Of a stretch of 64,000 bases of DNA, positions 53,605-64,000 are shown one piece after another; the first letter of the stretch is position 1, and the number at the start of each line of letters is the position of its first letter. The notes under the pieces are model-generated. The model saw only the letters and a list, made by a program, of their open reading frames with translations, made no database searches and had not been told where the DNA came from. The translations under genes and the position numbers were made by a program. The stretch comes from Cololabis saira (Eukaryota; Chordata; Actinopteri; Beloniformes; Belonidae): positions 3,036,125-3,100,124 of the forward strand of contig NC_084599.1 of assembly GCF_033807715.1 (NCBI RefSeq), in the 5' to 3' direction.

Positions 53605-55312
53605 TATATATTCAGAATCCAATTTAAAATTGTATTACTTGCGTATAAAGCCCAAAACGGCTTAGCTCTGCAATATTTGCAAGACCTGATAGTGCCTTAT
53701 GTTCCTGGCAGAGCTCTCCGTTCTCAGAGTGCAGGTTTACTCGTAGTTCCTAAAGTATCCAAATGTAGATTTGGAGGGCGGGCGTTCTGCTATCAGGCAC
53801 CGTTACTATAGAACCAACTTCCAATCTGGGTTAAGGAGGCTGACACCACCTCCACCTTTAAAACTAAACTTAAAACCTTTCTGTTTAGTAAAGCCTATAG
53901 TTAGTGTTTAGTAAACCTCTAATTAGTGTTAGTAAACCTCTAGTTAGTGTTTAGTAAACCTCTAGCTGGTGTTGGTGAATCTCTAGTTAGTGTAAACTAG
54001 TGTGTTATGGCCCTTTTGCACTAGTCCCGCCTGAGCTCGGTTCTACCCGCCACGGCCCCGTTTTGCGCATTTGCACTAGGGGCTGAGACGGGTAGAGCCG
54101 CTCCAAGCCGATACTATTTCTATAACCATTCTGGCGAGGTTCTATCCGGGCTGAGCCGGGACTATTTCTGACGTCACCACTCTCCGCGCCACTGATTGGT
54201 CGGGGGGCGGGGCCCTCATCACCCTCCGTGCCACTGATTGGTCGGGGGCGGGGCCGTCAGACGTTTGAATCAGGAAGCGGGAGTCAGTGTGAGCGCGACT
54301 CGTGGCGATTTTATTATAAAGCGCAAAACGTCTGTTTGGTGATCCAACTCTGAGGTGCAGATGTTCATAAACCTGGTGGGTGATGAGAGAATTAAAAAAG
54401 GGATGTAGACGGGCTGTTTTACTCTCAGCCGCTCGCGGCTCCAGCTGATTTCTCATCAGCGCCGACATGAACAAAGCGGTTGCGCAATCGAGTACGTCAC
54501 AGCAGCTTCACCCCAACCTGGCCACTTCTCCCCTGGCTGTGGAAAAACAAACAGGGACAAAACGGGTAGAGGCGTGACGAGCTGAGTCGGGCCGAGTAAG
54601 GACTAGTGCAAAAGGGGCATTAGAGTCAGTAGTCATAGCTGCAGTTATAGAACAAGACTATAATAGTTAGTCTCAAACATAGCTTGGTGGTAGATATGCT
54701 GCTATAGGCCTATGCTGCAGGGGGGCACCGACGGTGCCTCTCACCCTTCTTCTCCTCTCCTCTTCCCTTCCTCTCTTCTCCATTTCCATTTTTATTTATT
54801 ATAAGTATCTCATAGCTATCATTTTTGTCCATCACTCCTGTAGTTTCTTGTGCTGGCCCCCCTTTTCTTTTCTTTTTTCTCTTTTGTACATGGTGCAGCA
54901 TTCTCTGCCGGTGGCGAAGAGCATCTCTGAATGCACAACACCTGAACCTGCAGCGTGGGAGTGAGAGGGGCAGGGTAAGAGCCCGGGCAGGCGGGGGAGA
55001 GATTTGTCCGTCAAGACTCCTCTCCCTGGCCCTGCCCCTTCTCAACCTTTCCCCGACCCTGCACCTAACCTGGGGCTTGCTGATTGGGCCGGAGCTTCGG
55101 GAGCTGTGTGCTGGCCTGCGGTCCCCACCCCCGGTCATCCCGTTGCTGCTTCCACCTGCCTGCGGTCCCCACCCCTGGTCATCCCGTTGCTGCTTGCACC
55201 CGCCTGCTGTCCCCACCCCCGGTCATCCCGCTGCTGCTTCCACCTGCCTGCGGTTCCCATCCCCGGTCATCCCGTTGCTGCTTCCACCTGCCTGCTGCCC
55301 CCCCACTATATA
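53605..55312 (+). mobile_element. L2 LINE 3' part, split by a MITE
   Basis: Plus orientation. The reverse transcriptase C-terminus (FRIQFKIVLLAYKAQNGLA, GLLVVPKVSKCRFGGRAF, CYQAPLL) is followed by the 3' UTR with three CTAGTTAGTGTTTAGTAAAC motifs, then the MITE 54008-54619. The UTR resumes with GAGTCAGTAGTCATAGCTGC and runs to the 44-bp tandem block. It ends in a TA tract instead of the usual AATTGAATTG terminus. Confidence 0.85.
54008..54619. mobile_element. Harbinger-like MITE (TTTTGCACTAG family), full length
   Basis: Ends TGGCCCTTTTGCACTAGTCC and, on the complement, TGCCCCTTTTGCACTAGTCC. TTA is duplicated at 54005-54007 and 54620-54622. The L2 copy at 6530-9096 shows the empty sequence GTGTTAGAGTCAGTAG at the same place, which confirms the boundaries. 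Confidence 0.85.
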
Positions 55313-55322
55313 TATATATATA

Positions 55323-55381
<59 letters not shown>

Positions 55382-55423
55382 CATGTATATATATACAAAT
55401 ATATACATATATACAAATATGCA

Positions 55424-55454
<31 letters not shown>

Positions 55455-55457
55455 ATG

Positions 55458-55489
<32 letters not shown>

Positions 55490-55555
55490 TACACACACAC
55501 ACACATACACACACACACACACACACACATGCATACATACATACACACATACATA
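55308..55555. repeat. (TA)n/(GT)n/(CA)n microsatellite cluster
   Basis: Adjacent TA, ATACAA, GT, TA and CA runs. Open frames of up to 258 codons across it and the L2 tail are composition artefacts. Confidence 0.9.
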
Positions 55556-55559
55556 TTAT

Positions 55560-56195
55560 GGTCTTTAAGCGTCGCAAAAAGGACAAGATGTTGTTCTAGG
55601 AGTCTAACTTCTTCCAACATATTTCATTTTCCTGCCTGCTTGCTTCCAGGAGGAACTTCCAGGAGGAACTCCCTGCCCTCCAGAGACGCTGCAGACGCTA
55701 CAGTTTGGGATGTGAGACGCTGCACAGCCAGCACCGTTACTACTGAACACATGTGTTGCTGTTTTTTATGGCAACATTAGCAGTAAAATAACATTGACAC
55801 TTTTAGAGACTGCTCAGCTCTGGTGCAGGAGCACAACCCAACTCCCCCGTTCCCTCAACCAGGATTTCAATGTAAACACACACTTCTTTTGGTGCTATAG
55901 TATTTCTGATGCGTTGTGCAGGAGGGCCCAAGAACAGCTCCAGAAAAACAATGGCAGCAGCTGCCGTCACACGCTCCACTGCTCCGACTGACTAATGCCT
56001 AATGAACGACATCCAGTGGCAGTTTCTCCGGAGAAATCACAGTCTAATCCAGAGGAAGCAGACGTTTGGCACACTTTGGGCTTCCCTGGAAACCCAGCAT
56101 TCTCTCTTAAAGGATACACGCGCAGAAAAGACGCATATCTGTTTTAATTTTAATTTTTTTTATCTGTCTGTTTAACATTACTAGCCTATATACGG
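55560..56195. other. unassigned sequence
   Basis: No convincing gene. GGAGGAACTTCC and CAGGAGGAACTCC near 55650 are a small direct repeat. Confidence 0.45.
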
Positions 56196-56199
56196 AAGA

Positions 56200-56515
56200 G
56201 TATTAGGGGCATGCAGGAGAAAAAATATTTGAGAGGGGAACTTTTTTTTTTTCTTGTGCAATACAATTTCAAGAATAAAGTCGAAATTTCGTGAATAAAG
56301 TGGAAATTTCGCCTTTTTTCTCAACATTTCAACTTTATTCACGAAATGTTTTACTTTTGTCCTCGACATTTCGACTTTTTTCTCGAAATTGTACTACAAC
56401 ATTAATCTCGACATTTCGACTTTTTTCTCGACATTTCGACTGTGCATAATGAAAAAAAAAAATCTTCCTTCTCTAAAAATATTATTTTTATTTTTATCCT
56501 GCCTGGCCCTAATAA
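56200..56515. mobile_element. palindromic MITE (AGTATTAGGGGCATGCAGGA ends)
   Basis: The ends GTATTAGGGGCATGCAGGA and TCCTGCCTGGCCCTAATA are inverted. The interior alternates TCGAAATTTCG and CGACATTTCGAC motifs in both orientations. Related to 36420-36990. Confidence 0.6.
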
Positions 56516-56586
56516 ACAGTCAGGACTCTTTTCCACTGTCTATATATTCCATTTTCCCGGAGTGCCAGCGGGACCAGAACCCTGTA

Positions 56587-56790
56587 GATCAGGGGTGGGC
56601 AGTTCCTGCTCCTCTACAGACGTGTCCTGCACGCTTTAGATTTGTCCCTGCTTAAAACACACCTGATTCAAATCAATCATGGTTATCACTAGTCATCAGG
56701 TCTGGTAACGACACGGCCTTATCTCTCAGGGTTGTGTTTAAGCAGGGACACGTCTCTAATGTGCAGGACAATGGCCCAGCCCTGCTGTAG
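56587..56790. mobile_element. palindromic MITE (CAGGGGTGGGCAGTTCC end)
   Basis: Mirrored segments GTCCCTGCTTAAAACACAC / GTGTTTAAGCAGGGACA and GTGTCCTGCACGCTTTAGA / TCTAATGTGCAGGACA. Similar design to 16397-16617. Confidence 0.6.
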
Positions 56791-57013
56791 ACAGAGACCG
56801 TTGGTTCAGGTCCATAAACTTGTTTATGGTTTTATTCTCTCAACACGTCTTGGTTCCGTACCAACTCTGCTGGGTAAACAAAGCCATCCAGTTCCCCTGT
56901 AAACCAACATGCAGGCCAGGTGTTGCTGCTGGTACAAGCAAACACATGAACAACTGTTGACACACCTTAACCATCTGCTTTGCTCATATTGTGACTAAAC
57001 AAAGGTCACCAAG

Positions 57014-57942
57014 TAGGCCTGGGACGATAACACATTTTGCTGGACGATATATTGTCCCACAAATTATTGACGATAAACGATATTATTGTCGACATTGTCG
57101 AGACCAAAATAAGCACTTATGTAATGTTAATATATCATAATAATGCAAGTACACTCTTTCAAATGTAATAATTAAACCTTTATTTGAACTTGGAGAACTT
57201 TTAAATATGCAAAACAAATAAAACAAGCAAACGGCGGGTTCGAGCCTTCGTGCCCCCAAGTGCAGACCGTCGGGACGCCTGGTTGCGACGTGCGGGACCC
57301 GCCCGGGGACCTCCGCACCCCTCGCAGAAACCGCCACCCCCCCCAAACAGCAGCTCTCACCCGCGGGGGTGAGACGAAAAAGGGAGTGCCGTCTGCCGGT
57401 GGACTCAGGTCTCCGCGCTGACCGTGCACCACTGCGCCTGCGAAGGCCGGCGGAGGCGGACGCACGCTCCCATCCACTCGGGGGATCTTGGCGGCGGACG
57501 TGTGGGGTGACGGAGCTCCGGCTCGTCCCCTCGCCGCGCCGGCGCGCCCGGCAATCACCCGAGCACTGAGCCGCGGGCTGGAGGGAGAGAGACGACCGGC
57601 CTCCGGGCCGCCACCGCCCCTCTCCTCTCCACCCGCGCTCTCCTTTTTTTTTCAACTCGGGGGATTCAACCCGAGGCTCCGCCTCCCCCACAGATACAAA
57701 GAGTCTGAATGATTGACAAGATGGTTCACTCCGTTCATTTTTTTCCGCTAAGGAACAAACGCGCCCAGGTGCTAAGACCGATGCACAGAGTGAGCCCTCT
57801 TGTTATCCAGTGTGTTTGGAGGCCGGAGACGAAGAAAACAAATATGCGTGCAAATGGCCATTTATCGAGGCCGGAAAAATTATCGAGTCCATTTTCATTT
57901 ATCGTGCGATTAATTGATTTATTGATTATCGTCCCAGGCCTA
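57014..57942. mobile_element. non-autonomous hAT element
   Basis: Perfect inverted ends TAGGCCTGGGACGATAA and a perfect 8-bp duplication TCACCAAG (57006-57013, 57943-57950). Interior near both ends contains ATTATCG / CGATAAACG motifs. The GC-rich centre (57230-57700) has open frames on both strands but no recognisable domain. Confidence 0.88.
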
Positions 57943-58201
57943 TCACCAAGTCTAGTTTTCATCCTGGTGTTTTAATCAAGTGCATACCAATATCCCCCTT
58001 TGTTTTATCCCAAAGCAGTGCTCCTGATCTTAATTAAAAATGTGAGTCTTTGTACCAAGATGTTGAGGTCAACGCCGATAAACGCAGCACTGGTGTCGCA
58101 TAACAGCTGCTGAATGACATAATACAACTACGACACTTGCACACGTATGTATTTAATATACAAACCCACCGGTTACTCGTCACACCCTCCGGTCACATTC
58201 A

Positions 58202-58366
58202 ATAATTCAATTCAATTTTATTTATATAGTGTCTAATACAACAAAAGTTGTCTCTAGGATCTTTCCAGAGACCCAGAACATAAACCCCCGAGCAATTATA
58301 ACATAAACAATGGCAGGTAAAAACTCCCCTAGTGGGAGAAAAGCCTTAAACCAAACAGTCGTATAA
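58202..58366 (-). mobile_element. L2 LINE 3' terminus fragment
   Basis: AATTCAATTCAATTTTATTT, AGTGTCTAATACAACAAAAG and AACTCCCCTAGTGGGAGAAA match other L2 tails in the window. Cut at 58366 by the adjacent hAT element. Confidence 0.8.
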
Positions 58367-59631
58367 CAGGGATTAAAGCAAAAAAAAATCCCAGGACGGA
58401 AAGTTTTCAGACCCCCCCCCCCCCCCGTTGCGATTGAAAACGTAAATTTATAATCCATTCCTGAGAGTTCATTTTTTAATCCAGTGGCAATATCCGTGCT
58501 AGTAGATACTTTTTATGTAATAATGACAGGGGGTTCTAAACGAGGCACTGCACTACAGACTCGCTACATAACTTTGAACAAAGCATCTGAAATTAAAATG
58601 CAGATATACAAGCTCACAGCGCGTCACATTCGTAATGCAACGTAGGCTTGTAGCTCCGCAGTGTTTACATTGCGGCACACCGACATGCGACGAGGTCTAG
58701 CGCTGAGTTATGGTTCTGCGTCACACCAACACAGAGCACACGGCGCAGAGCACACGGCGTAGGGTACGCGGCGACACGCACCGTACGGCGCGCGTCGCCG
58801 CGTAACCTACGCCGAGGCCTACGGCGTAGGTTCGCGTCGGTTTAACGCGAAACCATAATTCAGGCTTCACAGCGCGACTCCACTGTCCGCCGGCGCGCGC
58901 CCGGCTCGTCGCCACGCCGACTCCGCGCTCATATATTTAATACATTTATAAAGCCCATATATTTATAAAGCCCCACCTGGCCGAGCCCTAACACTGAGGC
59001 CATGGTAGATTTAGGTTACACACGGACACGCAGCACTGTTGACTTTTTTTCCCTGCCGGCTCTGCTCATTCGCAACGTGACCAGATCCGGCTCTGCGTCG
59101 ATTTAACGCAGAACCATAATTCAGGCTTCACTCACTGCCGCAACGTGTTGCCTCCAGTCATTTCAATGAGAAGCACACGCAAACACTGCATTGCATATTC
59201 AGCGCCGCACAGAAGCTCCCAAATGGAAATGATTTTTGATTTCTGAATGAATGGATAGATACGTTGCTTATTTTTTGCATATTATGTTTTTCTTTTCTGG
59301 CCTGGCGCATCGCGTTTTCGAGTCCGTTGTTTGGGGATTTTTTTTTTTTTTTCCCCCGTTCCGCGGAAATTTTTTGCTGAGACCAAAATCCGCGGAAGAT
59401 TCTGATGCCTGGTTATTAGGTGTCAGGTTACGTGCATCTAAAACCTTTACTGTGTGTGCACAGCCAACAGCTGATTGACTGCAGTGGGCGCCGTTCGACA
59501 AGTCACCGCGGCGCTACAGACACCCCGGTGTTCATATTTTTTGTCGGATTTGCGCTGATCTCATAAAAAAATATCCCAAAAAAATCCCCAGGACGGAAAT
59601 CCGTACCCAGTACGGAGAACTTTAATCCCTG
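58367..59631. mobile_element. hAT-like element (CAGGGATTAAAG ends)
   Basis: The ends CAGGGATTAAAG and CTTTAATCCCTG are perfect inverted repeats, extended by CCCAGGACGGAAA on both sides. CGTATAA is duplicated at 58360-58366 and 59632-59638. Inside are pieces of the GGTTCTGCGTTAAACC family (58690-58870, 59085-59135). No transposase recognised. Confidence 0.75.
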
Positions 59632-59917
59632 CGTATAATGATCAAATAATCGTTGCTCTGACCACATTTCTCGGGGGGGGGGGGGGGGGGCAACCTTCTC
59701 TTTCAGATGAATGGAAAGTGTGTCCTAATGTGTACCTGGTAGTGTGCGTGTGTGGTCAGATTTGGCCCTGGAGTAATCTTCCAGGTCCTCCTACCGCCAC
59801 TAAAATCCACCAACTCTTTGGTTTTTCTTCACACAAGTATTAAGTATTAAGTAGTAATCCCTTTCACCATAAATGTCCTCCAAATCTGTTTGATTATCTG
59901 AAAGCTTTGTTGATCTT

Positions 59918-60450
59918 TAACCCGTTCTTATGCGGGGGCCCGCCCTCGCCCCCTCCAGGCCATATCCGGTGCACACTCACTCCAAAAGTTACAAAACTTG
60001 GTCATATACAAATCTTACAAACCTTGTACAAACCAAAGGTCTATTGGATCCTATCCAGTAAAGTATTTAGTCCAAAATACATTATTATACCAGTAAATAT
60101 CCACAAACAGCCTCTTCATCTCCTCCGTGGTCGGAGAAGCACATGTTGTTTGTTTACAGGTCTGTAACTCCTCCGTCCTGCACGTTTTCAGACGGGAGAG
60201 CGCGATGCTAAAATGGAGCGTACGCTCTACATTGATTGACAGCTCATCCGGCCAATCAGGAGCTTCCTGTCCCCTCATCAGCCTGTGTTGGGGCGGGACG
60301 AGCACGTCCGGCTTTTGTCATGAGAAAAACCTCGGCAATTGCAGCATTCGCCCAGAAGATGGTGCCGTTGTAGAGCAAATGAAATGCTGAACACAACGAT
60401 ATAGATCTGTACGTGGTAAATTCAACGGTTCAAAAGTTATGCCCATGGGA
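59918..60450. mobile_element. dispersed repeat (CGGGGGCCCGCCCTCGCCCC family), copy 2
   Basis: Same sequence order as 45558-46082, in unrelated flanking DNA, which defines the element's extent. The sequence after it to 60640 is unassigned. Confidence 0.7.
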
Positions 60451-60639
60451 CATAATTGTTATAATAAAACTCTTTGTAAGACATATAGTCCAGTCAATCT
60501 GTGGTTCGACCCAGGGAAAATTGTAAAAAAAAATTGTAGTCTTACAAAAACATGTGTAAAATACTCATTTTTTGTAGTATTGTTATCAAATTTGAACTTG
60601 CACTAGATAAGGCTTCAGGCTGTGTCTCAATGTGTTTTA

Positions 60640-60890
60640 AAATCAATAAGTCACAGATTCACTAATCTGCAGACATCTGATTACAAAACAAATTTCCGGC
60701 TGAAATAAAAACCTTCTATTTCAGTGTGTTCAAACTGAGATTACTGAATTATAGTAGCAGTTACAGTGATTCTGACAGTTGGGGGAATAACTTCATAGTG
60801 TTACAAAAGAGACCAGAACCATCCATGAACTTCAAACGGTTCAAGAACAGCTTTACATTTACTTTGGGTAGAACTTGGATAGGCGTTTTG
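60640..60890. mobile_element. dispersed repeat, uninterrupted copy of 38296-38870
   Basis: Contains the same segments as 38300-38840 but reads straight from CATGAACTTCAAAC into GGTTCAAGAACAGC, the empty site of the MITE. Confidence 0.7.
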
Positions 60891-61512
60891 AGCGACTTTT
60901 ACAAGTGCGGGAACAGGTTTAACGTTTCTTCTTCCCCTCCGTTCTTGCTGGAACACCGAGTCTCAGGCCCCCTAGGGTGACGTGTTGTGGTTTCCGGGTT
61001 GCCTGTACTGTAAGCTGGCAAATATCGTTGAGTCTTGTGACTATTGTCAGTCAGCCATGACTCTACAAAGCAAAGAGAGTGCATGCTGGTCCGTAATGCA
61101 GACACAGCGTAGCATCAACCTGACATTTATTTGGGGGTTTCTGCTGTCAACCTTTGAGCAGAAAGAGCCCACTCTCTCAAACCTTTGAAAAGGTTGTCTT
61201 CAATGAAAACAGAGCACATTTTCAGCAGTTTCGGTCTGAGTTTGGTGGAGTATTCTCCTGAAACGGCTTCAGCTTGAGTTAGAAATGACCTCCTTATTGC
61301 CTCCGACAACAGTGGGCTCTCTGTACTCGTCCTGTCAGATCTCAGGGCTGCATTGGACACCACAGAACACAACGTCTCATTACATAGACTCAAACTACTA
61401 AAGCAGCACAGGAGACTCTTTTAAATATCATTTCCAGCTTCCTTGAAGGAACATTTGTTTACTTCTTGGATGCTCAGTCTCGATCTTGCCATCTTCTACC
61501 CTACTATAGGCA
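60891..61512. other. unassigned sequence with a possible LINE remnant
   Basis: 61280-61400 on the plus strand reads VLVRSQGCIGHHRTQRLI-like in broken frames (TCTGTACTCGTCCTGTCAGA, ACTGGACACCACAGAACACA), recalling a DLSAAFDTVDH block, but no frame is sustained. Low confidence. Confidence 0.3.
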
Positions 61513-63330
61513 GCAACAATTCAACTCAATTTTATTTGTACAGCGTCTAATACAACAAAAGTTGTCTCCAGACGCTTTCCAGAGACCCAGAACATGAACA
61601 TAAACCCCCGAGCAATTATTACATAAACAATGGCAGGTAAAAACTCCCCTAGTGGGAGAAAAACCTTAAGCCAAACAGTGGCAAGAAAAACTCCCCTTTA
61701 GGAGGGAAGAAACCTGGACCAGGACCATAAGGGGGGACCCTCCTGCCGAAGGCCAGACTGGGGGTCAGGGACGGCAACAGCACAGCAGGCAGGTGGAAGC
61801 AGCAGCGGGATGACTGGGAGTGGGGACCGCAGGCAGGTGGAAGCAGTAACGGGATGACCGGGGATGGGGACCGCAGGCAGGTGGAAGCAGCAGCGGGATG
61901 ACCAGGGGTGGGACCTATTGAGCTTTCTTGCTAACTTTCTTTGTGCTGCTTTAACTACAATCGAGGGCATAGACTAAGAAAACTATGGACTAAGCGTCAG
62001 CTTGCATGAGCCATTGGTTTCTAAACAGAGGTTTGAAGCCTCTCTTCCTTCACAGTGTGCAGCCATGTTGCTCAGCAAGCTTACAGGAACACACAGAAGG
62101 GAAAGGGCTGGCTGCTCCACTAACTACCCTATAGAAGGAAGCATGTTACCAAGCTCTGCTGCTGCATTGTAATGCTTAACCTCATCTTTTATTCATCTGC
62201 TATTGTTTTCTGAGCCATGTTTTATTTCTTATCGCAATTAAGAGTTGCACTTATGTTTGCAAGCTGCTATACAGATGAACCAGTGTTCAGGTGATTGTTT
62301 CAGACCTCAGTCACACAGTTCAATCCAATTCAATTTAATTTTATTGATATAGTGTCTATTACAACAAAAGTTGTCTCTAGACGTTTTCCAGAGACCCAGA
62401 ACATGAACATAAACCCCCGAGCAATTATTACATAAACAATGGCAGGTAAAAACTCCCCTAGTGGGAGAAAAGCCTTAAGCCAAACAGTGGCAAGAAAAAC
62501 TCCCCTTTAGGAGGGAAGAAACCTGGACCAGGACCTGGATCATAAGGGGGGACCCTCCTGCCGAAGGCCAGACTGGGGGTCAGGGATGGCAACAGCACAG
62601 CAGGCAGGTGGAAGCAGCAGCGGGATGACTGGGAGTGGGGACCGCAGGCAGGTGGAAGCAGTAACGGGATGACCGGGGATGGGGACCGCAGGCAGGTGGA
62701 AGCAGCAGCGGGATGACCAGGGGTGGGACCTATTGAGCTTTCTTGCTAACTTTCTTTGTGCTGCTTTAACTACAATCGAGGGCATAGACTAAGAAAACTA
62801 TGGACTAAGCGTCAGCTTGCATGAGCCATTGGTTTCTAAACAGAGGTTTGAAGCCTCTCTTCCTTCACAGTGTGCAGCCATGTTGCTCAGCAAGCTTACA
62901 GGAACACACAGAAGGGAAAGGGCTGGCTGCTCCACTAACTACCCTATAGAAGGAAGCATGTTACCAAGCTCTGCTGCTGCATTGTAATGCTTAACCTCAT
63001 CTTTTATTCATCTGCTATTGTTTTCTGAGCCATGTTTTATTTCTTATCGCAATTAAGAGTTGCACTTATGTTTGCAAGCTGCTATACAGATGAACCAGTG
63101 TTCAGGTGATTGTTTCAGACCTCAGTCACACAGTTCAATCCAATTCAATTTAATTTTATTGATATAGTGTCTATTACAACAAAAGTTGTCTCTAGACGTT
63201 TTCCAGAGACCCAGAACATGAACATAAACACCCGAGCAATTATTACATAAACAATGGCAGGTAAAAACTCCCCTAGTGGGAGAAAAGCCTTAAGCCAAAC
63301 AGTGGCAAGAAGAACTCCCCTTTAGGAGGG
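61513..63330 (-). repeat. 815-bp tandem duplication containing L2 tails
   Basis: Copy 1 (about 61501-62315) and copy 2 (62316-63130) are nearly identical from CTCCCCTAGTGGGAG onward; a third L2 tail (63131-63329) follows. Landmarks GGACCTATTG (61911, 62726) and CAGTTCAATCC (62316, 63131) are each 815 bp apart. The unit is an L2 3' tail (minus strand) plus about 400 bp of unique DNA. Confidence 0.93.
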
Positions 63331-63348
63331 TTCACAGGTAGAAAACTA

Positions 63349-63660
63349 AATGGTAAATGGCTTACACTTATATGGTGCTTTCCAGCTGTACTCCTACAGC
63401 CCCAAAGAGCTTTACACTGTAGACGTTCACCCACACACGCACACACGCACACACGCACACACGCACACATTCACACACGCACACACACCGGCTGTCAGCA
63501 GAGCTGCCGTACACGGCGCTGGCCTGACAACAACCGGGAGCAACTGGGGATTCAGTGTCTTGCCCAAGGACACTTTGGTGGACACAGGAGGAACTAGGAC
63601 TGGAACCAGTGACCCTCAGGTTCATGGACCAACGCTCTACCAACTGAGCCTTCCCCGTAA
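63349..63660 (-). mobile_element. tRNA-derived SINE-like element
   Basis: The minus strand begins near 63655 with GGGGAAGGCTCAGTTGGTAG (A-box-like) and GGTTCCAGTCC (B-box-like) about 35 bases later, the internal promoter of a tRNA-derived SINE. The body contains GTCCTTGGGCAAGACACTGA and a CA-rich stretch, and ends with CCATTTACCATTT. It is not a functional tRNA because the cloverleaf stems do not pair well. Confidence 0.6.
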
Positions 63661-63759
63661 AAACAAACATTAAACATTCACTTCATTCAGGTCACAGCAG
63701 AACGCTGACTATAGAACCACGGACTGATGGCAAAACCATACAAAGCACAAGGAACAGAT

Positions 63760-63854
63760 TGTGTGCTGGTGTGTGTGTGCTGGTGTGTGTGTGCTGGTGT
63801 GTGTGTGCGTGTGTGTGTGCTGGTGTGCGTGCGTGTGTGTGTGCTGGTGTGCGC

Positions 63855-63924
<70 letters not shown>

Positions 63925-63942
63925 CTGTGTGTGCTGGTGTGC

Positions 63943-64000
<58 letters not shown>
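63760..64000. repeat. (GT)n microsatellite, continues past the window
   Basis: GT dinucleotides with GCTGGTGT interruptions in the first part and long pure runs at the end. Confidence 0.95.

Noticed and set aside
54825..55780. Open frames of 247 and 258 codons rich in Pro/Leu then Ile/Tyr/His/Thr
   Set aside because: They run through an L2 3' UTR tandem block and TA/CA microsatellites; composition artefacts.
57083..57691. 202-codon Arg/Gly-rich frame as a host gene
   Set aside because: It lies wholly in the GC-rich core of a non-autonomous hAT element, overlaps open frames on the other strand and has no recognisable domain.
63600..63655. Functional tRNA gene on the minus strand
   Set aside because: A- and B-box-like motifs are present, but the stems do not pair properly and the sequence continues into a SINE body.

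Overview
The window is vertebrate nuclear DNA and looks like a teleost fish. It is AT-leaning and rich in microsatellites. It carries L2-type, Rex1/CR1-like and R2/NeSL-like LINE remnants, a tRNA-derived SINE, and many PIF/Harbinger, hAT, piggyBac-like and Tc1-like elements typical of fish genomes. Nothing suggests bacterial or viral DNA.

One conserved host gene is clear: tbl1xr1 (TBL1-related protein 1, a WD40 subunit of the NCoR/SMRT-HDAC3 corepressor complex). It lies on the minus strand with 13 coding exons from 47842 down to the stop at 28992. All exon phases close. Together they give 1493 coding bases, and a 517-aa protein if the missing first coding exon (about 58 coding bases) has the mammalian length. 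That exon was not found between 47843 and 64000, so intron 1 probably runs past the right edge. The last coding exon has only eight codons and a stop (28992-29018), and is separated from the rest by a 4.4-kb intron filled with a 31-bp minisatellite.

Layout. 1-2080: mostly unassigned, with a possible terminal exon of an unknown gene at 101-349. 2085-9595: a 35-bp satellite split by a Harbinger element (2682-5169, with a spliced Myb/SANT-like gene) and a 5'-truncated L2 LINE (6530-9096), each with a target-site duplication. 9596-23100: unique DNA and nested transposons (a hAT with another hAT nested in a MITE at 11524-12979; hAT > Harbinger > MITE at 14295-17731), an R2/NeSL-like endonuclease fragment and several simple repeats. 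23460-28991: downstream region and probable 3' UTR of tbl1xr1, carrying a nested TTAA-flanked insertion and a long palindrome. 28992-47842: tbl1xr1, with a different minisatellite in each of three introns (31, 22 and 14 bp). 47843-64000: intron 1 or upstream DNA, made of LINE tails, hAT elements, long GT/TA tracts, an 815-bp tandem duplication and a SINE.

Apart from tbl1xr1, coding potential is limited to transposon remnants. The very long open frames at 34136-35871 are artefacts of a 22-bp tandem repeat. No wholly new gene system could be supported. The most unusual content is the repeat architecture in and around tbl1xr1.
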